27,534 nt of DNA from Ascoidea tarda (nom. inval.). Taxonomy: Eukaryota > Ascomycota > Saccharomycetes > Ascoideales > Ascoideaceae. A program made the position numbers and the translations under genes. Positions 1-10,000 of the stretch are shown piece after piece. The stretch is taken from the NCBI GenBank assembly GCA_030560485.1, contig JAKTTS010000179.1, positions 1-27,534 on the forward strand. Direction: 5' to 3'. How positions within the stretch are numbered: position 1 is the first letter of the stretch; each line of letters opens with the position of its first letter. The notes under the pieces were generated by a model that had not been told where the DNA came from, searched no databases, and saw only the letters and a list, made by a program, of their open reading frames with translations.

Positions 1-310
1 TTTATGTTAAAAGTACTATATTTGATAAAGAAAAGTGCATTTATAGTATATTTGTTTAAAGCCAAGTTTATTTACAACCTTTGAGTTTTTCAAGAAAAAG
101 AATGCCATCCCATTCTAAAAATAGTGAAGAAAAAATAACCAGATCCGATTTTGAAGCAAATGAGTGTAAAAAAAAAAATCATAGGAAAAAGATCAGAAAG
201 AAATGTCGAAAAGTTGGAAAATCAAAAAAAAAAAATAATTAGAAAATTGAAAAACCGAAAAATCAAGAAGTCAAGAAATTGGAAGTTTAAAATATTGTAA
301 TATCCGATAA
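1..310. other. A-rich 3' flank of the cell-wall gene
   Basis: No convincing gene. The stretch is very A-rich, with several poly-A runs and repeated AAATTG/GAAA words, as expected for 3'-flanking yeast sequence. It lies downstream of the minus-strand cell-wall gene. A 46-codon lysine-rich ATG frame at 102-242 (+) follows from the A-richness and is not called. Confidence 0.6.
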
Positions 311-2428
311 TTAGGAAATGAACGATAAAATAATCAAGAATAATGCGCTAAACTCAGCTGATAGTATATTTCCTGAACCTGAAGCAACCAAAATAGTACT
401 AGCTTCATCTTGAAGAGTCAATGGGCTTGATGAGGAAGATGTCACTAGCGATGATTCTAATACAAGAGACTGTACAACAGTTGTAGTTTCAGCAAAAGCT
501 GGTAAGGTTGTTGGTTCGATACTTCTATTATTCCCATTATTATTTCCATTATTATTTCCATTATTGTTACCGTTGTGACCTCCACCATTATTGTTACCAT
601 TGTTGTTTCCATTGTGACTTCCACTATTGTTATTACCGTTGTTGCTTCCACCATTGTTGTTACCGTTATCATCGCCAAAGTTGTTATTACCGTTATTTTC
701 ACCTTCATTGTTATTACCATTGTTTACACCTTCATTGTTGTTACCATTAGTTGAGTTATTATTATTGTTTCCACTAGATTCGTAGTTTTCTGACGATGAA
801 GGGCCGTTGTTATTTCCATTATTATTGCCATTATTACCTCCATTTCTATTGTTGTTACCATAGCCATTTCCATGATTATTTCCATCGCTATAAGGATTGT
901 CATTGTCAGAATTGTTTTCGTTTTTACTGCCGTTTTCATTTTCCTCAGTGTTGGAACTTTTACTGTTTCCAAAATCAACGAAGTTTGGTGGTCCCCAGTT
1001 ATTATTTCCATTTCCATTGCTATTGCCATTGCCATTGCCATTGCCATTGCCATTTCCAGCATAAGGATTCCAGTAGTAGTTATAATTTCCATTGTAGTTT
1101 CCATTATAATTTCCATTAAATCCATTAGGGCCGTTATTGTTGCCATTACCAGAACCAACAAAAACCGAACGTCTACTTAGTCCATTAGCATTAAATCCAG
1201 GAAAGGCTTTATTTTCACCATTGAATACGTTCCAAAAGGCATTGCCGTTACCATGGCCATTTCCATGGCCATTTCCATGTCCATTACCGTTACCATGACC
1301 ATTGCCATGACCATTTCCATGACCATTTCCATGGCCATTATTGTCAAATAAGCCACGCTTTTTAAGATCATTTTCGTTCCATTTATTACCATTGTAATTA
1401 CCATTGAAATTACCATTAAAGTTGCCATTAAAACCGCCTGGACCATTGTTGTTTCCATTGTTGTTTCCATTGTTGTTTCCATTAAAACCACCCGGGCCAT
1501 TGTAGTTGCCATTGTTGTTACCGTTAAAGTTGCCATTATAATTACCATTGTAGCCCTTATAACCATTGTAGCCTTTGTAGCCTCTGTAGCCTCTGTAACC
1601 GTTGTAATTACCATTGTAATTACCATTGTAATTACCATTGTAATTACCATTGTAATTACCATTGTAGTTGCCGTTATAATTACTATTATAATTACCGTTG
1701 AAACCACCAGGGCCATTGTTGTTACCATTGTTATTTCCATTATTGTTTCCGTTGTAATTGCCGTTGAAACCATTATTGGTATTAGGAACACCAGTATGAG
1801 CATCATATGGAGTATATTCAGGGATATCAGTTTGGATAGTAGTTGGTATATTAGTAAGGATGTCAGTTGGGATGTTAGTTGGGATGTTAGTTGGGATATC
1901 AGTAGGGATGTCAATTGGAATAGTTGGAATGTCGGTTGGGATGTCAGTTGGCAAATCGATTGGGATAGTTGGAATATCAATTGAAACATCAATTGAAATA
2001 TCAATTGGGGAATCAGTTTCAATATCAATTGGGGAATCAGTTTCAATATCAATTGGAGTGTCGTCCAGATAGGTTAAAGTATTGTCAACTAGATCATCTC
2101 CATCTTCATTGCCATCTTCATCTTCACAGTAGAGTTGAATAATTGGATTACCACAGGCTAAAGCTTGATTGAAAGATTGAGAATATCTGAACCAAACCAG
2201 ACAGAAGTCGCAACTTCCACAAGAAGAAAGGTCGTTTGATAAATTCACATAGGCATTTTCATTTGGATACAGCTCGTTGCAAAACTCGTTCAGAGAAACA
2301 GTTTTAAAACGATCATATAGTTTGTCGCAAATGGACCAATCGCATTGGATGCTCGAATTACCATATACTAAGCCGGAATTTAAGACATAGAGATACAGCA
2401 AAGCTGTAAAAATAGATTTGAACTTCAT
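311..2428 (-). CDS. GPI-anchored Asn/Gly-repeat cell-wall protein
   Basis: A predicted secreted cell-surface protein of 705 aa. I start at the first in-frame ATG (2428); the frame is open 84 codons further upstream but without an ATG. Residues 1-23 form a signal peptide (MKFKSIFTALLYLYVL, then VYG). Next comes a small domain with eight cysteines at 29, 34, 50, 70, 73, 76, 92 and 101, which would pair as disulfides outside the cell. An acidic stretch follows (about 102-125), then Ile-Pro-Thr/Asp repeats (123-203), then a very long Asn/Gly array (NGNYNG, NGNNNG, NGHGNGHG). Dibasic Kex2-type sites occur at KKR (1355-1363) and SRR (1169-1174). The C-terminus is Ser/Thr-rich and ends in a hydrophobic tail (SALFLIILSFIS) after SGSGN, a typical GPI signal. 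The Cys spacing does not match CFEM well. I recognise the architecture but not the family. A role in wall structure or adhesion is inferred. Confidence 0.8.
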   Translation of the reverse strand: MKFKSIFTALLYLYVLNSGLVYGNSSIQCDWSICDKLYDRFKTVSLNEFCNELYPNENAYVNLSNDLSSCGSCDFCLVWFRYSQSFNQALACGNPIIQLYCEDEDGNEDGDDLVDNTLTYLDDTPIDIETDSPIDIETDSPIDISIDVSIDIPTIPIDLPTDIPTDIPTIPIDIPTDIPTNIPTNIPTDILTNIPTTIQTDIPEYTPYDAHTGVPNTNNGFNGNYNGNNNGNNNGNNNGPGGFNGNYNSNYNGNYNGNYNGNYNGNYNGNYNGNYNGYRGYRGYKGYNGYKGYNGNYNGNFNGNNNGNYNGPGGFNGNNNGNNNGNNNGPGGFNGNFNGNFNGNYNGNKWNENDLKKRGLFDNNGHGNGHGNGHGNGHGNGNGHGNGHGNGHGNGNAFWNVFNGENKAFPGFNANGLSRRSVFVGSGNGNNNGPNGFNGNYNGNYNGNYNYYWNPYAGNGNGNGNGNGNSNGNGNNNWGPPNFVDFGNSKSSNTEENENGSKNENNSDNDNPYSDGNNHGNGYGNNNRNGGNNGNNNGNNNGPSSSENYESSGNNNNNSTNGNNNEGVNNGNNNEGENNGNNNFGDDNGNNNGGSNNGNNNSGSHNGNNNGNNNGGGHNGNNNGNNNGNNNGNNRSIEPTTLPAFAETTTVVQSLVLESSLVTSSSSSPLTLQDEASTILVASGSGNILSAEFSALFLIILSFIS
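530..1771 (-). repeat. Asn/Gly-coding minisatellite tract
   Basis: Degenerate repeats of 6, 9 and 12 nt within the cell-wall gene encode NGNYNG, NGNNNG, NGNFNG and NGHGNGHG units. An interruption reads GYRGYRGYKGYNG. The reading frame stays open throughout, so the array is under coding constraint. Such tracts usually vary in length between strains. Confidence 0.85.
1604..1663 (+). repeat. Perfect 12-nt tandem repeat, five copies
   Basis: The unit GTAATTACCATT is repeated five times without a mismatch; a sixth, diverged unit follows. On the coding (minus) strand it encodes the NGNY unit. The identity at synonymous sites suggests recent expansion. Confidence 0.9.
1820..2062 (-). repeat. Ile-Pro-Thr/Asp coding repeats
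   Basis: Imperfect 12-nt repeats encode the series DIPT, NIPT, PIDI and DSPIDIET, between the Cys-rich domain and the Asn/Gly array. Two near-identical units encoding SPIDIETD lie at the N-terminal end. The Thr residues could be O-mannosylated to make a stiff stalk; that role is inferred. Confidence 0.75.
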
Positions 2429-2989
2429 CGTCGTGTATGATAAGTAGAATTGACAAATGTTATAGCAGGTTGATGGGTTTGTAAATATGTAATAAGTGAG
2501 TTGGTGAGTTGGAGATTGGAAGATATGTAGAATAGTAATTAGTAAACTAGTATCTTTGAATAAAACAAAAAGCTGGGATATAGCAGATGAGCTCGTAATA
2601 GAGCAGGCGAAGTTATAATTTGCCAACCCATTATTATTTGCTATATTTAAATGATTATTTTTAAATGCGTTCGTCAGCAAAGAGAAAGAGTTGGAGGAAA
2701 CTCAGTTGGTTATTCCTTTACTGTCCCCCACAGTACTAAATCGATGTTTTAAAGTGTGCATAAGAGAGAAAGGACCCAAAGAAGGATTTACTAGACCAGC
2801 TGCAAAACAAAAGCATCAGTTTGAGCTGGAGAGGGCATTCTTGTGTCATTTGGTGAGAGAAAAGAAGCCTTAATACACAGGCAATGAGGTCGACGTTGGG
2901 CTATGAGAATTATATACAATAGCTGAGAGTTAAAAAAAAAAGGGAATATATAGAAAAGCAAGTCTATGGAGAAAGCGCTTTGATGGGGG
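2429..2989. other. Upstream region of the cell-wall gene
   Basis: A 561-bp gap between two minus-strand genes, serving as upstream region of the cell-wall gene and 3' flank of the next gene. The cell-wall frame is open back to 2680 but has no ATG there. The short frames at 2691-2873 (+) and 2791-3048 (-) resemble nothing I know. An AT-rich block at 2641-2665 could hold promoter elements, but I cannot assign a specific site. Confidence 0.5.
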
Positions 2990-3841
2990 CTAGAAAATGC
3001 CTTTTTTTTTATAGCCTTTGGGGATTGGGACATTCCAAATTTCATCATTCTTGATGATTTTGCTATTTATATCCGGTGTGTATTTGGAAGGTGAATTGTC
3101 GAATTGATCAACTTCTTTTTTGCTCTGCGCTTTGATTCCGTCTAGTATTTCAAAGAAGGAGTGGTTACTGTCTGGATCTGAGTAAACCTTTAATGCTTTG
3201 TAGAAGTGGATTACAGGTATAACTACTTGTCTGGTGAAAAGAGGCATGAGGGACAATGAAATGAAGGAACTAGCAGGTTTCAAGAATTTTAGCAAAGCAT
3301 ACGAATTGGCGCCTTTTGTAACGAAATTGTCAATGGTCTCCTCATTTAGGGAACCGTTGCTGTTGTAGACGTTGTTATCGATTTTTTGTAAACAGTTGAT
3401 AATTTCCTCGTTATTCTGCATAGAGTCTCGGATCAATTTAGTTCCATTGTCAATGAGCTCGCTTGAAACAGCAAATGAGTTGGGTAGACTGTAGTCAAAC
3501 TTGTAGAACAAATACCAGCACACGAAAAAGGGAACAGTTTTGAAGAAGCTCTGAAGCACGAAGAAACTCAAGCAGTGCGAAAAGGGATACTGCAAAAACA
3601 ACTGGACTGTGGGCCTTAGAAACTTGGGAGCTCGTTCCACCATCTGGCTTCTGGAAGCACTGTTGGCTGGTTTCGAGTGTCTTGCCATAGGCTCCGGCTC
3701 CACCTCGTAGGCAAAGCTGCTGCTGCTGCCTCTCGCCTGGCTCCTGAGAAGACCCACCAGCCCAAACTGCCTGGCCCTCAGCACAAACACCCCTCGAGCA
3801 CCACTGCCTCGTCCAACGATCCAAAAACTGCTCGCCACCAT
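2990..3841 (-). CDS. Probable mitochondrial inner-membrane protein, FLILHELTA/MRX11-like
   Basis: 283 aa from the only plausible ATG (3841); the frame is open upstream but begins with non-ATG codons. The first 45 residues are Arg/Ser/Gly-rich with no acidic residue (MVASSFWIVGRGSGARG), a typical mitochondrial presequence. Residues 84-125 carry a hydrophobic segment with the arrangement YPFSH, SFFVL, VPFF, then LP. This recalls the fungal FLILHELTA family (yeast MRX11), in which a Pro-Ser-His, a hydrophobic helix and a following Pro are conserved. The FLILHELTA core itself is strongly diverged here (SFFVLQSFF). A second hydrophobic stretch lies at about 191-214. The C-terminus is charged and ends KGYKKKGIF. 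The gene is head to head with DOP1, 224 bp apart. Mitochondrial location is fairly likely; the family call is tentative, and I know of no defined molecular function for the family. Confidence 0.6.
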   Translation of the reverse strand: MVASSFWIVGRGSGARGVFVLRARQFGLVGLLRSQARGSSSSFAYEVEPEPMARHSKPANSASRSQMVERAPKFLRPTVQLFLQYPFSHCLSFFVLQSFFKTVPFFVCWYLFYKFDYSLPNSFAVSSELIDNGTKLIRDSMQNNEEIINCLQKIDNNVYNSNGSLNEETIDNFVTKGANSYALLKFLKPASSFISLSLMPLFTRQVVIPVIHFYKALKVYSDPDSNHSFFEILDGIKAQSKKEVDQFDNSPSKYTPDINSKIIKNDEIWNVPIPKGYKKKGIF

Positions 3842-4065
3842 TGCTCTTTCTCCTTCTCTGGCTCCTTCTTCCTCTCGCACCGAGTATATCTTCCTCTCTC
3901 CGCTACCCGGCGCGGCCCACAGCCGTGGCTTTTTGCCTTTGCTGCGCTGGAGAAAAGAGACGAAAGAGCCTCTGTTACCAGTGAGGAAGCTGCTGGAAAT
4001 GCTGCTTCTGCTCCTGAGCAACAGTTGTTCTCTTGCCAATTGCTCCTGTCTGTGCTGCTCTAATC
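3842..4065. promoter_or_regulatory. Bidirectional promoter, 2990-3841 gene / DOP1
   Basis: A 224-bp interval between divergent ATGs. It is clearly richer in G and C than the surrounding DNA (for example CCCGGCGCGGCCC near 3905-3920) and contains CT-rich tracts. Both flanking frames run through it without stops but have no ATG there, so I treat it as non-coding. No specific factor site is assigned. Confidence 0.6.
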
Positions 4066-7000
4066 ATGTCTTTTGCTGCTTCGCTGAAACACAACACCTT
4101 GTTGAAGGTCATTCCCTTTCGCTCCCACCACTCGAAGTTCGCCAACGTCCTCAACGACGATGAAAACGAATTGGACAAACGACTCTTGGATTCCAAAGAC
4201 AGAAGATATCTTGCCTCCTTGGACAAGTCTCTCTCCATCTTTAATTCGGTGGTTGAATGGGCTGACTACATCTCCTTTTTGGCCAAGTTGTTGAAATCCT
4301 TACAGTCGAATTCAAGGGGAAATTGGTTGCCCAAAATCTACTCTTTGAAAATATCTAAAAACCTAGCAAACTGTCTATCACCAAATTTGCCCAGTGGAGT
4401 GCACATGAAGACAATTGAGGTCTATTCCTACATTTTCAAAATGATTGGCTTGAAAAAATTATCAAACCAGATCTCCATCTGGATTCCTGGCTTGTTGCCC
4501 TTAATGTCCTTTGCATCCATTTCCATCAAGCCTTCCTTGATTGAATTGTTTGATACCTTCATAATCACACTAAACCCAATTTGCCTCAAAATCATGATCA
4601 AGCCTTTATTGCTAAGTTTATTGCCTGCAATTGACGACGAATCAAGCGAAAGCTTTCTTGATGTGCTAGATCTAATCGACACTCTAAAGAAAAACTTGAA
4701 TGACAACTCCTCTTTTTGGCAATCGTTGTTTTTAATCATAATATCAAATCCAGACAAAAGATTGGGCGCTCTAATATGGTGCAATAAAAGATTGCCATCC
4801 TTTAACAATATATCTCTTACAAATGCTACCGATATCCAATTCAACCTTGATAATAAAGACCAATTGAGGTTCAACCTTGACTCTACTGACATCTGGTCAA
4901 ATAAGGCATTGAAGGAAAACGCATTATCTAATCTACCCAACGAAGCAAAAGCATGCGTTTCTCCTGAACCTGGTCTACTAATAAGAGCCTTTTGTAAAGC
5001 CTTGAAGGATGACAACATTTTTGTTCAAAGGGGCTTTTTCGATTTATTGCTATCCAAATTGCAACTAAACTCAAACATCCTACAACTACTAGCTACTCCC
5101 TCAGATTTAACTAAGTTAATCATATGTGCTTCTTCAACCGTATTGAGAAAAGACATGTCTTTAAACAGAAGATTATGGAATTGGCTACTCGGCCCTGACC
5201 TCTTAGATTCATCAAATCTACAGAATAGACACTCACTACCCCAAGCTTTTTTGAAACTGTCGTCCAACATTATCAGCGACACTAATAGTACAATTGAACA
5301 ACAAAAACAGCCTCCCATACTCGACTCAAACAAGCAATCATCATCAAGTCCGGAAAAACCAAAAACCACTAGAATCAATTATTTCAAAAAATACGGTAAA
5401 TCTCAACTAGTAAATGGCCTACTAAAACTAATAGATATCCAAAACAATTCGTCAGACGATACTCACAAAATCATTACAAACCACGATTCAATGCCTCCCT
5501 ACAAAAGAATGATCCAAGCCTATAAAATTTGTCTAGCTGTAATGGACAAGTGGGAAATTGGCTCTCTTATAATACCCGAGGTTTTCATTCCTTGCATATC
5601 TTCGGTTCAAATCCTTCATCATCAATTGAATATCTTCACCAACAATTACTCAATTCAGTCTCAAAACAACTCGCCCAACACTTTAAACAACTCAAACACT
5701 GATAATGAATTCAATCAAGTCTTAAAAAATGTTTCTGCTTTCTTTGATAACATTGAACCCATAAATATCTGGTCAGATCTATTTAAACTCATCGACAAAA
5801 ATCAACTACTTTTATTCAAATTCACCATCAACTACTTCAATGTCGATGAAGAAGAAATGATTATAAAACATCTCCCTTTAAGCCTTTTGCTTTTGTTATT
5901 TAAAAAAATTTTCAACAGTAACTTCATAACAATTGATCAAGAAAAGGATAAATCAATTGCTGATAAAAACCCAGAAAAGAACACTAATCTCCCTTTCCCT
6001 GAAAATTCAAACATTATTTGCAACAAAATTAACTTAATTGATGATACTAATACATTTAATGACTTTGATTGGTATAACTTGGTCAAATCAATCTTAAGCT
6101 TAATTCCCGAAAGAGCTTTTCTTCCAATAGAACACATTCATAATACCGCTCTTCATTCTTTATTCAATAATCAAAGCAAATTATCGAACGATCAGAATCA
6201 AATTGAAAAACAAGATCAACTCTTTAAACAATTTTCCATCCAAACATATAATATAATTCAGAATTATTATTCCAAAGTTTCGAAAATTTCAGATGATAAT
6301 TACATAGTAAAAAATGAGGTTCTTGGATATCTGTATCAGTACAATTTGAATAATATAGACGATCCCCAATCCTCGCCCATTCCACCCGCTGATTTGTCAT
6401 TAATGATTTTGAACTCAATAACTATTCTAGTCTGGAAAGCACTAAAGAAAAGAGATGATATGATATATTATTATTGCGATCTTTTGAACGATGTGCTAGA
6501 AAAGATTCCAAAAAATAACAATAGTAGTAGCGATAATAAATTTGTTTGGAACAATGATTTTTTCATTGAAGAAGTTTTTAACTTGAAAAATTTAAGAAAA
6601 TCTGATGGATTCAAAAATAATTCTAAAATTTCCAACTATCTGTTTAAATCATCAATTGATACCCCACTTGATAATGACGACAGTTTGGGTTTAGCAAAAT
6701 CTGCTTGGGAAAGAATATATAATATTTCCAGCAATATACATGGTTTTGAAAACGAGAATAGCTACCTTCATGGCCAACCATCTCAAGTCAGTTTATCATT
6801 TGTTTCAATCACCTTTGGAATTTCAAAAATATTCAATGAAATTACTAAAAGTTTGGGCACCCTCAAGAAAATCGAATTGCTCAAAGTATTACTAAGATTA
6901 CTATGGGACTGTCTTATCGACCCTTCAAGCAAATACCAAGTCGAATCGGTTAAATATATTTTAAGCTTTGAGTTTAGCATTGATCCTCACTACATTGAGT

Positions 7001-10000
7001 CAGAATTATCGAATTTGTTTTTAAATGCAGATAAACATGACAAATATGACAGATTTCGTGGGTTTTCTGCTCTTTGGACTCACACAGCTAATTTGTCAAA
7101 TAATAACTTTTTCATGGACCAAATTTTATCAAGACCATTTCAATTGGTTTTAGATGAGTTGGCAGTAAAAAGATCTTCCGATTACCTTCTTGCTTCATAT
7201 TGGATTTCATCCACCTCAAAATCTGGGTCTTCTAACCGATTATTTAAAATGATTTCAATTCCATTGGCGAAAACAAGCTTTATCATGAATACTAAAGCTT
7301 CTAAATCCCGAATATATATTATAGATGATATTGATTTATACTGTTACCAAGTACAGACTATTATGAATGTTTTAAATGTCGATCCACCTCTATTAATAAG
7401 TGGAATAAGTAACGAGTTAACTGTGTTGGATCGTGAGCTCCAAATGCAAATAATCAATGCCGGTTTTGAAGACAACTTTGATTTATCAACATACAAAAAT
7501 TTGATTATCGCCGTACTCTTAAGGTTTCTTTCATTAGAGTTGGATGAGGGCACCATGAGTCGTTTATCATCAATTTGCTCGTTCACAAAAGCAATGAGAA
7601 CTTCATTGGCATTGCTTGAAATGTTGTTAAATGGCAACGAAAAGGATTTTGCTCGAATTCCATCGATTTTGTTAAAGATTTCATTCAAATATTTTCAAAA
7701 ATTAGATAATTTGAACTATAAAGAGACCAGTCAAAACTCTTATATAAACTATAATTACAATTATGATTATATATTGGTAAGTTTTTTAAGGATTATTTCA
7801 TCTGTGTTGAAGACTTCATATGATCAAAAAGTGAAGTTGAATATTTTTTCGGTTGAATACGCCAAATCCTATTTGTTATTTAAGAATGAAGATGAAATTG
7901 ATAATATTAAGGATATTAAACTTTTGGAGTATTTAATCCTAACTGTGAAAAGAATTAATAATTCAATTTTGATAAACTATTGGGCTCAGCTTTTATCTGA
8001 AAGCACTGTTTATTTTGGTGAATCGATAATTCAGGCTATTACTCCATTGACAGAATGTATTTGCACTAAGATTAACGACTTTTTTTCACTAATTCGAAAT
8101 TCTTTTGATAACAATTATGATGTTAATGATGCAACAATAAATAAAGAAAAAAATCGTGAAATGACATTTGAAATTGGACAATCTATCGCTTTATTGATGA
8201 ACGCGTTGGAAGATGTTTTATCTTATTGTCACATCTACATTTCTTCTAGTGAAGCCAAAATCACATCAGCTAAAACCAATTCCAACGACCCTGGTTTTTT
8301 TGGTTCAGTGATGTCTGGGGTATTTGCGGTTGAAACTCCAATGGCCAGAACTGCAGAAGAAAACAAAAAACTAATAATTTTGTATTGCATTCAAGAAACT
8401 GCCAAAGTATGCCTGAATATTTGGTCCTGGGCAGAGCAAAAAACAAGATTACAACTCAAGAATTCAAATGATACAAATTACTATTTAGATTATTATCCTC
8501 AAAATGATTTGAATTTTTTAAAGTCAATAAATTATCACATTTCTAATCTTAAATTTAGATCTAAAAAATTGTTAGAAAAGCTTTATCAGTTGCAACCATT
8601 AGAAGTTTTGCAAACCTTAATGCTTGCTGATCGCAATTTTTCAGCACCATTGTTCAAGATTTTACACATGTTAGATGGTGGGAAACCACAATTGACCGTT
8701 CCTCATATATTTAATTTGATAAATTTGAAACTGAATCCTGAAGCGGTTAGTTCAAGATACAAAATATCAATTCATTTACTTTCGTCTAGTAGTCTCAATG
8801 GCAAGATGTTATCAATGTTTTTAGTTGAGTATGTGAAATCATTAGAAAGTGATGCTGTTGAGGAAATTTGGAATCAAAGTATGAATTTTTTAAAAGATGT
8901 TCAAAATTTGGGTAATGTCTATGCTAATATTTATCCATTTATATTGCAATTTACCTGTATTTTGGGAGACAAATTAAATAAGTCTAAATTTGGCGAGCAG
9001 AGGAAGGTTAAGAGAGAGATATCAGATACTTTTATGAAAATCTTATCAGGGACACTATCTGCTCGAGGACCTTCGAACCAAAGTGCGATTTTGGATGCAA
9101 TGACATCTGTGTCTTTAACTTCTCCAACTGGGTCTCTGTCCAATAAGCCTTCATTTGATATGGATGAGCGAAATGATGAAAATGCGAAAGACCGATTAAC
9201 TATTTCAGTGAACTCTTATAAACAAATTGAAAGTGCTATAGATGAAAAGACAGATGCGAGTGTTACACAGGAAGAGGTTTGCAAATCAATTCAGAGCACA
9301 TTGCCATATATTAGTAGTATAGTGCAGGACTATGATAAATTCACTACTACAATGACGTCGATAGTGTTAAATATCGTGACACCAGCATTGAAGTCCAAGA
9401 AATTTCCTAATTTACCATCATATTTACTTGATTTATTAGTTGAATTGAGCGAGGAGGCATTGAATGTTAAAACCTGGAAACTAACGATTAATGACGTATT
9501 TGTTGATTCTAAATTTTTCAAGATGAGTTTGATTCATAGTTTATCATGGAAGGTTATAATTAAAAATTGGATTGAGTCGGATAAGGATAAAATGGGTGAG
9601 TTTTTATCAAAAGTTGAGCCACATAATGCTAGTTCCACGACCTTATTTGGATGGAATGAGAGTGAGATTAATTCAAAGATATTAAAGTTGAAGCGGATTG
9701 TTTTTTTGTTGATAATATCGGCAAAAGACACCTATATTTTGAATTTGAAAGAGATTATGAGTAAGATTGAAGAAATATTGACAACGTCAAATGCACTAAA
9801 AGAAGAAGTGTTTTTATGTCTTCGAGCAATAGTGTTGAGGTTTTCGGAGACCCATTTGACATCATATTGGACGTTGATTTATACAGAGTTACAAAAAATG
9901 TTTCAAAATGTTTTGGATTGTTCAAAAGTGGAAGATATTGAAGAGATTGATTGCAATGCTTTGTTAGGAGCGTGCAAGTTGTTGGATTTATTATTGTGTT

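Noticed and set aside
102-242. 46-codon lysine-rich frame at the left edge
   Set aside because: Its lysines come from poly-A runs in a 3' flank; no other coding signal.
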